DNA of 64,000 nt from Devosia sp. (GCF_028290435.1 NZ_JAQGJV010000095.1:94836-158835), one strand, 5' to 3'; positions 35,120 through 44,850 are shown, numbered from the stretch's first letter. Program-made: numbers and translations. Notes: generated by a model from the letters alone, not told the origin.

Positions 35120-35137
35120 GCCGCTCAGGCGAGCGGC
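35120..35137 (-). promoter_or_regulatory. Leader hairpin before the PhyH gene
   Basis: GCCGCTC/GAGCGGC with a 4-base loop, ending 21 bases before the start; followed on the minus strand by TTTGTG, a weak terminator-like tail. Confidence 0.55.
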
Positions 35138-35184
35138 AGGATAAGCTGGCGCGTGGCGCGGCTCATGGCGTGTTCAGGTCGCGC

Positions 35185-35232
35185 TTAGGCGCGGATAAAC
35201 ACGGCGAACAGACAGGAGCGGGTCATCATCAT
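35185..35232 (-). CDS. 15-codon leader peptide upstream of the PhyH gene
   Basis: Encodes MMMTRSCLFAVFIRA. The first ATG is 9 bases after the -10. The TAA lies in the loop region of a hairpin (CGCGC/GCGCG, 35180-35193). See the homologous element at 34180-34227. Confidence 0.62.
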   Translation of the reverse strand: MMMTRSCLFAVFIRA

Positions 35233-35241
35233 GGTGCGGCG

Positions 35242-35269
35242 ATCATACGCAGGTCGGTTTTCGTGTCAA
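35242..35269 (-). promoter_or_regulatory. Strong sigma-70-type promoter of the PhyH leader
   Basis: -35 TTGACA (35264-35269), 16-base spacer, -10 TATGAT (35242-35247). Close to ideal and the strongest such match in the window. Confidence 0.8.
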
Positions 35270-35321
35270 CCGCAAGGGAAGCGTGGGCGTACCGTATCCC
35301 GGAGGGGCGCGGTGAAGCGGG

Positions 35322-35462
35322 TCAGCCGCCCGAGAGCTTGAAGCCGAGATAGGCCAGGAGGAAGATCGACGTTATCACCGGTCCGGCGGCAAGGCCGGTC
35401 AGGCCGGCGGCTGCGCCGCTGACCAGACCGAAGATTGCCAAGACTGGATGGATTTCGCTCAT
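35322..35462 (-). CDS. 46-residue hydrophobic protein coupled to carB
   Basis: Starts [20 protein letters not shown] and ends [12 protein letters not shown]; two short hydrophobic segments separated by LTGLAAGP suggest a two-pass membrane peptide. Its ATG overlaps the carB TGA (ATGA), so it is the distal gene of the carB transcript and likely translated by coupling. I do not recognise it. Codon use (GCC, GGC, CTG rich) looks coding. Confidence 0.6.
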   Translation of the reverse strand: MSEIHPVLAIFGLVSGAAAGLTGLAAGPVITSIFLLAYLGFKLSGG

Positions 35463-38400
35463 GCGGCAAAGTAATCCTGCAATGGACGAACCGTCAAATT
35501 GCCCTGCTGGAACGCGATGATGCCGGCGACCGCGGCGATGGCGCCGGGGATGGTGGTGTAATAGGGGATGCGGCCCATCAGGGCGGTGCGGCGGATGTCG
35601 CGGCTGTCGCTGATCGACTTGGCGCCGTCGGTGGTGTTGATCACCAGCTGCACGCCACCGTTTTTCATCGAGTCGACGATGTGCGGACGGCCTTCGAGCA
35701 CCTTGTTGATCTTGGTGGCGGGAACGCCGTTTTCGACCAGGTATTTCTGGGTGCCGCTGGTGGCGATGATGGTGAAGCCTGCGGCGACGAGGTGGCGCAT
35801 CGAATCCACGATGTGTTCCTTGTCGGCGTCGCGCACCGACACGAAGGCGACGCCCGATGAGGGCACCTTGGAGCCGGCGCCCATCTGCGACTTGGCGAAG
35901 GCCATGGCGAAATCGAAATCCAGCCCGATGACTTCGCCGGTCGACTTCATTTCCGGGCCCAGCACCGTATCGACGCCGGGGAAGCGGTTGAACGGGAACA
36001 CGGCTTCCTTGACGGCGATGTGCTTGAAGGTTTTTTCCACGAGGCCGAAGCTGGCCAGGGTTTCGCCGGCCATGATGCGGCTGGCGATCTTGGCGATGGG
36101 CTCGCCGATGACCTTGGCGACGAAGGGCACCGTGCGGCTGGCGCGCGGATTGACTTCGAGCAGGTAGATAATGCCGTCCTTGAGCGCGTATTGCACGTTC
36201 ATCAGGCCGCCGACCTTGAGGGCGAAGGCGAGTTCGGTAGTCTGGCGCTTGAGTTCGGCGATGATTTCGGGGGAGAGGCTCTGCGGCGGCAACGAGCAGG
36301 CGCTATCGCCCGAATGGATGCCGGCTTCCTCGATATGCTCCATGATGCCACAGACGAACACGTCCTTGCCGTCGCAGAGGCAATCGACGTCGATTTCGAT
36401 GGCGTCGGAGAGGTAGCCGTCGAACAGCAGCGGGTTATCGGACAGGACCGAATTGATCTGGCCGGTCTTGTCGTTGGGGTAGCGCATCAGGATATCGGGC
36501 GGCACGAGGCCGGTCAGGGTATTCTGGACGTAGCGCTCGAAATCGGCCGGCGAGTGGGCGATGGCCATGGCGCGGCCGCCGAGCACGTAGGACGGGCGGA
36601 TCACCAGCGGATAGCCGAGGCGTTCGGCAACGAGGCGGGCCTGCTCAAGGCTATAGGCGATGCCGTTCTTGGGCTGGCGCAGTTCGAGGCGGTTGATGAG
36701 CTTGGAGAACAGGTCGCGGTCTTCGGCCAGATCGATGGAGTCGGGCTGGGTGCCCAGGATCGGCACGCCGGCTTTTTGCACGGCTTCGGCCAGGTTCAGC
36801 GGCGTCTGGCCGCCGAACTGGACGATGACGCCATGCAGGGTGCCGTTCTGCTTTTCGGTTTCGAGGATTTCGATGACGTCTTCCTCGGTCAGCGGCTCGA
36901 AATAGAGGCGATCGGAGGTGTCGTAATCGGTCGAAACGGTCTCGGGATTGCAGTTGATCATGATGGTTTCATAGCCGGCCTCGCTGAGCGCGAAAGCGGC
37001 ATGGCAGCAGCAATAATCGAACTCGATGCCCTGGCCGATACGGTTTGGGCCGCCGCCGAGGATGACCACTTTCTTGCGGTCCGACGGGCGGGCTTCATCG
37101 GCCACGGTGCCGGCAAAGGGCTGCTCGTAGGTCGAGTACATGTAGGCGGTCGGCGAGGCGAATTCGGCGGCGGAGGTGTCGATACGCTTATAGACCGGGC
37201 GCACCTTGAGCGACCAGCGCAGCTTGCGCACATCGGCGGCGGTGAGGTTTGCCAGTTCGGCGAGGCGACGATCCGAGAATCCCATGGACTTGAGGCCGCG
37301 CAAGGCGGCGGCGTTGTCGGGCAGGCCCAGTGCGCGGATCTTGGCCTCGGTATCGACGATGCCCTTCATCTGCTCGAGGAACCAGGGGTCGATCTTGCAG
37401 GCTTCGTGGATGTCCTCGAGGCTCATGCCAAGGCGCATGGCTTCGGCAACGTGCAGCAGGCGGTCCGGCGTCGGGGTGCCGATGGCGGCGCGGATGGCGT
37501 TTTCGTCATCGCCTTCGCCGAGGCCCGGAATGCCGATTTCGTTGAGCCCGGTCAGGCCGGTTTCGAGCGAGCGGAGCGCCTTTTGCAGGGCTTCCTGATA
37601 GGTGCGGCCGATAGCCATTGCCTCGCCGACGGACTTCATTGAGGTGGTCAGGCGATTGTCGGCACCGGGGAACTTTTCGAAGGCGAAGCGGGGGATTTTC
37701 ACCACGACATAGTCGATGGAGGGCTCGAACGATGCCGGGGTCATGCCGCCGGTGATGTCGTTGTCCAACTCGTCCAGCGTGTAGCCGACGGCGAGGCGGG
37801 CGGCGACCTTGGCGATGGGGAAGCCGGTGGCTTTTGACGCCAGAGCCGAGGAGCGCGACACGCGCGGGTTCATTTCGATAACGACCATGCGGCCATCGGC
37901 GGGATTGATGCCGAACTGCACGTTGGAGCCGCCGGTTTCGACGCCGATCTCGCGCAGCACCGCAATGGATGCGTCGCGCATGATCTGGTATTCCTTGTCG
38001 GTCAGCGTCAGGGCCGGAGCGACGGTGATGCTGTCGCCGGTATGGACGCCCATCGGGTCGATATTCTCGATCGAGCAGATGATGATGCAGTTGTCCTTGG
38101 TGTCGCGGACAACTTCCATTTCGTATTCTTTCCAGCCGAGCACGCTTTCCTCGACCAGCACTTCGTTGGTGGGCGAGGCATCGACGCCGCTCTCGACGAT
38201 GGCGAGATATTCCTCGCGATTGTAGGCAATGCCGCCGCCGGTGCCGCCGAGCGTGAACGAGGGGCGGATGATGCAGGGCAGGCCGATGACTTCGAGCGCC
38301 TGCAGCGCCTCGATGGTGTTGTGCGCCAGCATGGAGCGGGGCGTTTCCAGCCCGATCTTCTTCATGGCGTCGCGGAACAGTTCGCGGTCTTCGGCCTTGT

Positions 38401-38770
38401 CGATAGCTTCGGCATCGGCGCCGATCATTTCGACATTGTACTTTTCCAGAATGCCCATCTTGCGCAGGCTGAGCGCGCAGTTCAGCGCCGTCTGGCCGCC
38501 CATGGTGGGGAGCAGGGCGTCGGGGCGTTCCTTCTCGATGATCTTGGCGACCACTTCGGGGGTGATCGGCTCCATATAGGTGGCATCGGCCAGGTCCGGA
38601 TCGGTCATGATGGTGGCCGGATTGGAGTTCACCAGGATGATCCGGTAGCCCTCTTCCTTGAGCGCCTTGCAGGCCTGAGTGCCCGAATAATCGAACTCGC
38701 AGGCCTGACCGATAATGATCGGGCCGGCGCCAATGATGAGGATCGATTTGATGTCGGTACGCTTTGGCAT
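35459..38770 (-). CDS. carB: Carbamoyl-phosphate synthase, large subunit
   Basis: 1103 residues from ATG 38770. Two ATP-grasp halves: the first opens [20 protein letters not shown], the second after ~550 with [35 protein letters not shown] and [12 protein letters not shown] are the paired ATP-binding loops. The C-terminal allosteric MGS-like domain has [13 protein letters not shown]. It makes carbamoyl phosphate for arginine and pyrimidines with CarA, whose gene is ~24 kb away on the same strand. Confidence 0.98.
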   Translation of the reverse strand: MPKRTDIKSILIIGAGPIIIGQACEFDYSGTQACKALKEEGYRIILVNSNPATIMTDPDLADATYMEPITPEVVAKIIEKERPDALLPTMGGQTALNCALSLRKMGILEKYNVEMIGADAEAIDKAEDRELFRDAMKKIGLETPRSMLAHNTIEALQALEVIGLPCIIRPSFTLGGTGGGIAYNREEYLAIVESGVDASPTNEVLVEESVLGWKEYEMEVVRDTKDNCIIICSIENIDPMGVHTGDSITVAPALTLTDKEYQIMRDASIAVLREIGVETGGSNVQFGINPADGRMVVIEMNPRVSRSSALASKATGFPIAKVAARLAVGYTLDELDNDITGGMTPASFEPSIDYVVVKIPRFAFEKFPGADNRLTTSMKSVGEAMAIGRTYQEALQKALRSLETGLTGLNEIGIPGLGEGDDENAIRAAIGTPTPDRLLHVAEAMRLGMSLEDIHEACKIDPWFLEQMKGIVDTEAKIRALGLPDNAAALRGLKSMGFSDRRLAELANLTAADVRKLRWSLKVRPVYKRIDTSAAEFASPTAYMYSTYEQPFAGTVADEARPSDRKKVVILGGGPNRIGQGIEFDYCCCHAAFALSEAGYETIMINCNPETVSTDYDTSDRLYFEPLTEEDVIEILETEKQNGTLHGVIVQFGGQTPLNLAEAVQKAGVPILGTQPDSIDLAEDRDLFSKLINRLELRQPKNGIAYSLEQARLVAERLGYPLVIRPSYVLGGRAMAIAHSPADFERYVQNTLTGLVPPDILMRYPNDKTGQINSVLSDNPLLFDGYLSDAIEIDVDCLCDGKDVFVCGIMEHIEEAGIHSGDSACSLPPQSLSPEIIAELKRQTTELAFALKVGGLMNVQYALKDGIIYLLEVNPRASRTVPFVAKVIGEPIAKIASRIMAGETLASFGLVEKTFKHIAVKEAVFPFNRFPGVDTVLGPEMKSTGEVIGLDFDFAMAFAKSQMGAGSKVPSSGVAFVSVRDADKEHIVDSMRHLVAAGFTIIATSGTQKYLVENGVPATKINKVLEGRPHIVDSMKNGGVQLVINTTDGAKSISDSRDIRRTALMGRIPYYTTIPGAIAAVAGIIAFQQGNLTVRPLQDYFAA

Positions 38771-38960
38771 GGCTCGGGCTCGCTCGGCTCGTGGTGGTGG
38801 CGTTGCGAGGGGAGAATCGCGCGCCAATTTAACCGCCCGGCCAGACGCGCGCGGCAACAGGGCGCTGCGGCGCTTGGGTCAGGCTTGGGCGTGGTGGTTA
38901 AGAGGGCTGTCTAACCGAACAAGGCGGGGAAGGGAAGGGGGAGGGCTTCCCTTTCCAAGG

Positions 38961-39203
38961 TTAGGGGACTTGTGTCTCGCGGTCGAAACCGATCAAGTCC
39001 CCGTAGCCTGACTTTGCCATGGGAAAGCCATAGCCATCGCCCGGCTTGTCCCAGCGCAGATTGCCGGTTGCGTGATGGGGACTGACATAAAGTTCGAACG
39101 CAACGCGTTGCATCGCCAAATAGAGCGCTTGAACACTATCGAACGCGCTCACCGTAATTTCAGCGCGGCCCTCGGGCCACCCGATTTCGAAACGGCACCA
39201 ACG
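38961..39203 (-). pseudogene. 5'-truncated remnant of a small conserved protein (DUF6968-like)
   Basis: Open from a TAG at 39204-39206 to the stop at 38961 (81 codons). The reading CRFEIGWPEG, then FDSVQALYLAMQRVAFELY and PGDGYGFPM looks like the C-terminal two thirds of a small family common in this order, which I recall as DUF6968. The N-terminal strand region is absent and no good start exists except GTG 39152. Probably a decaying gene fragment. 38771-38960 shows nothing else. Confidence 0.5.
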
Positions 39204-39235
39204 CTACGGGAAGCTTACCCGCCGCTGCGTCAGTT

Positions 39236-39619
39236 CTAGGCGTGGTCGTTGATCTCGATCCAGTAGTGATTGGGGTCCTGGATATAGACCTGCCGGAAGC
39301 CCGCCGGGTGGTGGCCGATGGTGTTGGGCGTGTTGACCCAGTCGTAATAGGTGATGCCCATGCTGGTGAGCTTGGCGAGGAAATCGTCGAACCCGTCGAT
39401 GCGAACGGCCAGGTGATTTTCCTTGGTCACCGTGGTGGTAGCCATGTCGCCCTGGTTAAGATGCAGCGTATCGCTGCCGCCAATGCCCAGCCATTGCCCG
39501 GTCACCGGATTGCCGCTGGTGCGCACGATCGGCCAGCCGAACACGTCGACATAAAACTGCGTGCTGACGGCGATGTCGCGGACGAGCATGGAGACGTGGT
39601 CGAGGCGGAAGTTCGGCAT
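39236..39619 (-). CDS. VOC-superfamily protein (glyoxalase/dioxygenase fold)
   Basis: 127 residues from ATG 39619. RLDHVSMLVRDIAVSTQFYVDVFGWP is the first beta-alpha-beta module, with the metal-ligand His; HLAVRIDGFDDFLAKL and YIQDPNHYWIEIND form the second, ending with the typical DPxxxxIE. One-domain members include lactoylglutathione lyase-like enzymes. Divergent from the FAD monooxygenase, 257 bases apart; the gap holds no clear feature. Confidence 0.87.
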   Translation of the reverse strand: MPNFRLDHVSMLVRDIAVSTQFYVDVFGWPIVRTSGNPVTGQWLGIGGSDTLHLNQGDMATTTVTKENHLAVRIDGFDDFLAKLTSMGITYYDWVNTPNTIGHHPAGFRQVYIQDPNHYWIEINDHA

Positions 39620-39876
39620 GGGGGACTCGCGTGATGATGACGCAGTGTAACGCGTCACGGATCGCGATGCAGCACCGGTATGGGTGCGCGGTTGGCGCGT
39701 CAAAACGGCGACTGCCTTCCCCATACTCTATGTAGTGCGAGAATAGTTGTCTTCAAGAATTGTGACGTCAAGTTTTTCTCTATAAATTTCAATCTGTTAG
39801 CGAAATCTTGCGGATTTTTGAAGCTGTCGGTGCCTCACTGGGGCGCAGACGGGTAATTTCGGCTTAGGAGTTACAG

Positions 39877-41376
39877 ATGGCAGAACATGCGGTGATCATT
39901 GCGGGAGGCGGTCCAACGGGGCTGATGCTGGCGGGCGAGTTGGCATTGGCGGGGGTCGATGTCGCCACTGTCGAACGGCGTCCGAACCAGGAGATTTCCG
40001 GCTCGCGGGCCGGTGGCCTGCATGCGCGCACGCTGGAGATTTTCGATCAGCGGGGCATTGTCGACCGGTTTCTGGCGGAGGGGCAGAAGTCGCAGGCGCT
40101 TGGGTTCGCCGGAATGAAGTTCGACATCAGCGATTTTCCGACGCGCCACCCCTATAGCCTGGGGCTGTGGCAAAACCATACGGAGCGGATTTTGGCGGGC
40201 TGGGTGGATGAGCTCAAGGTGCCGATCTATCGTGGCGTCGAGGTGACGGGGTTTGTGCAGGACGAAACCGGCGTCGATGTTGCGCTCAGCGATGGACGCT
40301 CGCTGCGGGTGGGCTATCTCGTGGGGTGCGACGGCGGGCGTAGTCTGGTGCGCAAGGCGGCGGGCATCGGGTTTCCGGGATCGGAGGCGACGACCAGCAA
40401 TCTGATTGCCGAAGTTGAGCTGGCGGAAACTCCGCCGGAATGGGGCATTCGCCGCGACGCCATGGGCATCCATTCCATGGGCCGTGTCGATTACAAGATC
40501 CGTGATGGCGAGATTATCTATGCTGATACGGGACCGGTGCGCGTGCTGCTGACCGAGCGGCAGATCGGAACCGCGGAGCCCACAATCGAGGACCTGCGCG
40601 CTGGGCTCATCGCCGTTTATGGGACCGATTACGGACTGCAGAGCGTGACCTCGGTGTCGCGGTTTACCGATGCGACACGGCAGGCGGCGGAGTATCGGAA
40701 GGGACGGGTGCTGATCGCGGGCGATGCCGCGCATGTGCATCCGCCCGATGGTGGTCAGGGCCTGCAGACCGGGGTGCAGGATGCGGTAAACCTGGGATGG
40801 AAGCTGGCGCAGGTGGTCAAGGGGACGTCGCCGGACAGCCTGCTCGATACCTATCAGGCCGAGCGCTATCCTATCGCTGCCCGCGTGTTGCGCCATACGC
40901 TGGCTGCTGTCGCGCTGCGTCGCGAGGATGATCGCACCAAGGCGCTGCGGGAGACGATGGTTGAACTGCTCGGCACGGACGAGTCGCGAAAGCGGTTCGA
41001 GGGGATAATGTCGGGTCTCGGTATTCACTACGAGCTCGGCGAAGGGCATCCCTTGCTGGGGCGCCGTATGCCCGATGTCGATCTGGTTACCGCCAGCGGT
41101 CCGATGCGGGTTTTCGCGCTGATGCATGATGCGAGGCCGCTGCTGCTCAATTTTGGTCTACCGGGCGGCATCGGGATCACCGCGTGGGCGGATCGGGTGC
41201 GAGTGGTGGACGCCGAATATAGCGAGCCCTGGGAGCTTCCCGCGCTGGGGACGGTCCCGCCGCCCAGTGCGGTGTTGGTCCGGCCCGATGGCTATGTGGC
41301 CTGGGTGGGAGATGGAACCCAATTCGGGCTGAGCGAGGCGCTGAGCACCTGGTTTGGCGCGTCCAAGGCGGCGTAA
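39877..41376 (+). CDS. FAD-dependent aromatic monooxygenase (rifampicin-monooxygenase-like)
   Basis: 499 residues. FAD dinucleotide motif IIAGGGPTGLMLAGELALAG, DG motif GCDGGRSLVRKAAGI and GD motif LIAGDAAHVHPPDGGQGLQ identify class A flavin monooxygenases. The C-terminal thioredoxin-like domain fits the PHBH/Rox/TetX-related aromatic hydroxylases. It hydroxylates an aromatic or polyketide substrate with NAD(P)H; the specific one is unknown. GGAG 10 bases upstream supports the start. Confidence 0.9.
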   Translation: MAEHAVIIAGGGPTGLMLAGELALAGVDVATVERRPNQEISGSRAGGLHARTLEIFDQRGIVDRFLAEGQKSQALGFAGMKFDISDFPTRHPYSLGLWQNHTERILAGWVDELKVPIYRGVEVTGFVQDETGVDVALSDGRSLRVGYLVGCDGGRSLVRKAAGIGFPGSEATTSNLIAEVELAETPPEWGIRRDAMGIHSMGRVDYKIRDGEIIYADTGPVRVLLTERQIGTAEPTIEDLRAGLIAVYGTDYGLQSVTSVSRFTDATRQAAEYRKGRVLIAGDAAHVHPPDGGQGLQTGVQDAVNLGWKLAQVVKGTSPDSLLDTYQAERYPIAARVLRHTLAAVALRREDDRTKALRETMVELLGTDESRKRFEGIMSGLGIHYELGEGHPLLGRRMPDVDLVTASGPMRVFALMHDARPLLLNFGLPGGIGITAWADRVRVVDAEYSEPWELPALGTVPPPSAVLVRPDGYVAWVGDGTQFGLSEALSTWFGASKAA

Positions 41377-41432
41377 TCGGCGAAATCCAAGGAACAGGCG
41401 CACGTCAGGCGGCCGTCCCTATTTTCGCAGGG

Positions 41433-41864
41433 CTATGCGGTCAGCTTGGCCAGAATCTGCACGTAGTGGGGATTGCTCATGATGCCCAGGACGTTGCCGA
41501 AGGGGTCGATGACGGAGGCGGTGATGAAGCCGGTGGTGCCGCGTGGGGTGACGGGATCGTATTCGGTGGCGCCGGCGGCCAGAAGGCGTTCGAGGGCGGC
41601 GTGGATGTCGTCGACCTGCCAGAGCACGATGGCGCCGCCGGGGCCGGGCTGCATGGCGGAGGGCGCGTAGTTGCGATCGATGATGCCGAATTCATGCTCG
41701 TAGTCGCCGATGCGGAACTCGACATAGGCGGGGTGTTCGGCGTTGGGCATCTGGAAATAGGCCTCGACGCCGAAGAGTTTTGCATACCAGTCGCGGGCGG
41801 CGGCGACGTCGTCGGCCCAGAAGTTCACCGTGGCCATGCCGCGCAGGAAGTTGGTGTTCGTCAT
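41433..41864 (-). CDS. VOC-superfamily protein
   Basis: 143 residues. MATVNFWADDVAAARDWYAKLFG, VLWQVDDIHAALERLLAAGA and SVIDPFGNVLGIMSNPHY are the paired VOC modules. Like many such single-domain proteins it could be a glyoxalase-type enzyme or a binding/resistance protein. Divergently transcribed from an AraC regulator only ~40 bases away, which suggests the pair is a regulator and target. Confidence 0.87.
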   Translation of the reverse strand: MTNTNFLRGMATVNFWADDVAAARDWYAKLFGVEAYFQMPNAEHPAYVEFRIGDYEHEFGIIDRNYAPSAMQPGPGGAIVLWQVDDIHAALERLLAAGATEYDPVTPRGTTGFITASVIDPFGNVLGIMSNPHYVQILAKLTA

Positions 41865-41902
41865 TTTCGCGTTCCTTGTCTAAGCTTGTTGATGAACCCA
41901 CA

Positions 41903-42739
41903 ATGGGCGTTGGCATGGTCGAAGTATTTCAAAAACCCGCAGACGATTACGAGCCGCGCGGGCGGCTCGATCCGGCCGGGTTCGAGCGCCACGTTGAGTT
42001 CATCACGCGGTTGCCGCCCGGGGATTTGGCGCCGTTCATCGAGCATTTCTGGATCGTGCGCTGGGACGCGCCGCTCGATCCTTATGGCTCCGAAGAGGTG
42101 ATGCATCGGCCCTATGTCGATGTGTTCGTGTCCGCCGATGAGGCCGGCATTCAGGGAACGTTTCGCGGGCGGCGGACCTATCTGGCAAAGGGGCAGGGGC
42201 GCATCGTGGGCGCGCGGTTCCGCCCGGGGGCGTTCCATGCGTTTTGGGGCGGTGGGGCGCTGTCGGATTTGCAGGAGAAGATCGTGGATCTCCAGCAAGT
42301 GTTCGCCGAGGCGGACGCAGGCTATGTGGCGCGGGTTTCGGGACTGCATGACCAAGCGGCGATGGATGAGCTGGTGGAGCTGGTGCGGAGCAAGCAGCCG
42401 CAGGCCGACGCCGATATCGAGCTGGTGAACCAGATCATTGCCGCGATCGAGACTGATGAGGCGCTAACAACCGTGGCCGCGGTGGCGGAAGCGTTTGGCA
42501 AAAGCGAGCGCTGGGTGCAGCAATTGTTCCGCGATTATCTGGGCATCGGGCTCAAATGGCTGCTGCAGCGCAACCGGCTGCTGGCGGCGGCGGCATTGAT
42601 CCAAGACAGCGACAAGCCGGACTGGATCGGTATCGCCTACGATCTTGGCTATAGCAGCCAGGCGCATTTCAATAGCGATTTCAAGGCAGTGATGGGCCGG
42701 ACGCCGACGCAGTACAAACGCTGGACCATTGGCTTTTAG
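41903..42739 (+). CDS. AraC-family transcriptional regulator
   Basis: 278 residues from ATG 41903 (ATG 41915 equally possible). N-terminal beta-rich domain with FIEHFWIVRWDAPLD and ARFRPGAFHAFWGG, of the DUF6597/AraC type; C-terminal double helix-turn-helix with TTVAAVAEAFGKSERWVQQLF and DLGYSSQAHFNSDFKAVMG. Probable regulator of the adjacent VOC gene. The longer open frame to 41780 overlaps that gene and is not used. Confidence 0.88.
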   Translation: MGVGMVEVFQKPADDYEPRGRLDPAGFERHVEFITRLPPGDLAPFIEHFWIVRWDAPLDPYGSEEVMHRPYVDVFVSADEAGIQGTFRGRRTYLAKGQGRIVGARFRPGAFHAFWGGGALSDLQEKIVDLQQVFAEADAGYVARVSGLHDQAAMDELVELVRSKQPQADADIELVNQIIAAIETDEALTTVAAVAEAFGKSERWVQQLFRDYLGIGLKWLLQRNRLLAAAALIQDSDKPDWIGIAYDLGYSSQAHFNSDFKAVMGRTPTQYKRWTIGF

Positions 42740-42802
42740 GCGGAGGCAGGGATTGAGGCCGAACGGGCAGGTTCGGACAACAATTCGTCACGCAGCCGCG
42801 AT

Positions 42803-43486
42803 CTATCGCGTCAGTACGATTCTGAGCAGATCGGCGGTGTTTTTCGCGCCGAGCTTCTGCATGATGTTGGCGCGATGCACTTCGATGGTTCGGGAGGAAA
42901 TCCCCAACTCGCGGCCGGCCTGCTTGTTGGATTGACCGTTGGTGATCAACTGCAGGACTTCGCGTTCTCGCGGGGTAAGCTGGCCGAAGCCGCGAATCTC
43001 CACGGCCCTGCCGCCGCCGCTCATCACACCCAGGTGGATATCGCTGCGCAAGGCATCGCGGACGTAGGACAGGAAGGTGTCGTTGTCGAAGGGTTTGCAG
43101 AGGACGTCATTGGCGCCCAGCTTCATTGCGGTGACCGCGGTATCGACATCGGGAGTATCGGCAATCATGAACACTGGAGTGCCGGTGAACGCCGAGCGGA
43201 CGCGGCGCAACAGGCCCAGCCCGTCCTCCTCGCCGACTTTGAAGTTTATGATCGCAACGTCAGCGCGACGGCGCGATATACTTGAGAGAAATTGCGAGGC
43301 CTCGGTGGAAAAGGTCGTCTGATAGCCATCCAGGCGGAATAGCACCGATAGCATTTCCACCGTTTCGGTATCGGCGTCCACAATATGGACCAGCCGGTCC
43401 CGATTGTAGGACGACCGATAGTACAATTCCTTGGTGTCATCGCTGCCGGAATTGGCGGCGAGATCGGTGTGTCCCATGTTGTACAT
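42803..43486 (-). CDS. FixJ/NarL-type regulator with a degenerate receiver domain
   Basis: 227 residues: receiver fold at ~32-150 and LuxR-type helix-turn-helix at ~165-225 (LTPREREVLQLITNGQSNKQ, IEVHRANIMQKLGAK). In the receiver the acidic pair D37/D39 and K131 remain, but the phosphoacceptor position is Asn81 (AIINFKVGEEDG) and the usual Thr at the switch position is Ala109. It therefore cannot be phosphorylated in the usual way, and likely works by ligand, protein contact or constitutive dimerisation. An orphan gene with no kinase alongside. Confidence 0.88.
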   Translation of the reverse strand: MYNMGHTDLAANSGSDDTKELYYRSSYNRDRLVHIVDADTETVEMLSVLFRLDGYQTTFSTEASQFLSSISRRRADVAIINFKVGEEDGLGLLRRVRSAFTGTPVFMIADTPDVDTAVTAMKLGANDVLCKPFDNDTFLSYVRDALRSDIHLGVMSGGGRAVEIRGFGQLTPREREVLQLITNGQSNKQAGRELGISSRTIEVHRANIMQKLGAKNTADLLRIVLTR

Positions 43487-43537
43487 TTTGAGGTCCTGCC
43501 CGTTGTTCGATCATCAGGATGTTCCCCAATGACTTAT

Positions 43538-43556
43538 AGAATCTGAACCGGATTCT
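43538..43556. promoter_or_regulatory. Inverted repeat upstream of the pseudo-receiver gene
   Basis: AGAATC-N7-GATTCT, perfect 6-bp arms, 52 bases before the gene. Possible operator. The rest of 43487-43761 is AT-richer than average, with no other feature seen. Confidence 0.35.
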
Positions 43557-43761
43557 CTGTGGTCACTACTGTGAGGAATACTGAAAATATCGGCGCTTAC
43601 ACGTAATAACAGTCGGGTGGATCTGGGTATCTGCCTACGTACATTTCGCAATGTATAGCGCCACTAAAATATATGTACCAAATCAGTGTCGGTTGCATTC
43701 GAATCATATTTGCGAAATGCGGTCTTTCGTAAAGCGCGTATCGATGTATTTGATTCGCTGA

Positions 43762-44850
43762 TTAAAGCCGTATTTCGCCGCGGCGGATTGCCTCCACGAC
43801 CGTTTGGGTACTGTTCGCTGCGTCCAGCTTGCGCGCGGCCGAATAAATGTGGGTTTCGCACGTTCGCTTGGAGAGGTGCATGATGGTGGCTGTTTCGCCG
43901 GCCGTTTTGCCCATGGCGATCCAACCCAGAACTTCGCGTTCTCTTTGCGTCAGTAAATGCGGTGCCTCGGGCGCTGGGTCCCGGTCGGTTTTGGTGTAGG
44001 TGCCTTCAACAAAGACCCCATAGATATGGCCCCCCGCGGTTATCAGGGGCTTGTAGACGAAATCCACCACTGCTTCGGAGGTCTTGCCCGTGCCTTCACG
44101 ATCATAGTGCAGCGGCATATGCTTGCCGACATAGGTCTCGCCAGTGCTGTAAACGCGATCAAGCAACTCGTAGAAGCCTTGCCCCGCGATATCCGGCACT
44201 ACATCTCGGATAGATTTTCCGATATAGTTGCGATCGCCCATCAACGTTTTGTATTCGTTGTTGACGAATTCGAATACGTGATCTGGACCACCAAATATAA
44301 CGATAAAACCAGGGCAGGATTCAAAAAGACTGACCAAATTTGACGATGTCTTGGCCAGTTGCTCGTCATTCTCATGGTCGTCCACGAAATTTTTGCCAAT
44401 ACCCAGGACACCGCCTACGGTGCCGGCTCGATCGATGGGACAGAAATCGAGCTCTAAAAGTAGCGGCGCGCCGTCGGTAGGGAACAGCATTGTATCTGAC
44501 AGCGATACAGGGGCATCGCCAGCCATCACGGCATTGATGGCGGGGCTGATTTGCTGCCACACCGTGTCGGTACGTGTAGAGGCAGCGGTGCCGAGCATGG
44601 GTGGGTGACGGTCCTGGCCCATCGTGGCGCTATAGCCATCATTGTAGAGTTGTACGAGCTCTTTCCCCCACCAGATAACCATAGGGATGCTCGTGCTCAG
44701 GATCAGTCGATTCGCGACTCGAAGGCTCTGGTGCCAAGAATTGGGCTCACCAACAGCAGACGTCGACCAGGGAAATGCCCTGATAAGACGTCCCATTTCA
44801 CCGCCGCCCGACAAAAATTCGTATGATCTACCAATAGACTTAGTGAACAC
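43762..44850 (-). CDS. PAS-PAS-LuxR regulator
   Basis: 362 residues. Residues ~15-150 hold a PAS domain of the type that heads rhizobial sensor kinases (GGGEMGRLIRAFPWSTS, WHQSLRVANRLILSTSIPM, IWWGKELVQLYNDGYSATMG). A second PAS follows at ~165-290 (LFESCPGFIVIFGGPDHVFEF). A LuxR helix-turn-helix ends the protein (LTQREREVLGWIAMGKTAGE). The kinase module usual behind this PAS pair is replaced by a DNA-binding domain, giving a one-component sensor. Codons are less GC-biased than neighbours, hinting at acquisition. Confidence 0.88.
   Translation of the reverse strand: MFTKSIGRSYEFLSGGGEMGRLIRAFPWSTSAVGEPNSWHQSLRVANRLILSTSIPMVIWWGKELVQLYNDGYSATMGQDRHPPMLGTAASTRTDTVWQQISPAINAVMAGDAPVSLSDTMLFPTDGAPLLLELDFCPIDRAGTVGGVLGIGKNFVDDHENDEQLAKTSSNLVSLFESCPGFIVIFGGPDHVFEFVNNEYKTLMGDRNYIGKSIRDVVPDIAGQGFYELLDRVYSTGETYVGKHMPLHYDREGTGKTSEAVVDFVYKPLITAGGHIYGVFVEGTYTKTDRDPAPEAPHLLTQREREVLGWIAMGKTAGETATIMHLSKRTCETHIYSAARKLDAANSTQTVVEAIRRGEIRL

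Noticed and set aside
36020..37642. 540-codon plus-strand open frame
   Set aside because: Antisense to carB and without protein motifs.
39871..41127. 418-codon minus-strand open frame
   Set aside because: Antisense to the FAD monooxygenase, which has all flavin motifs.
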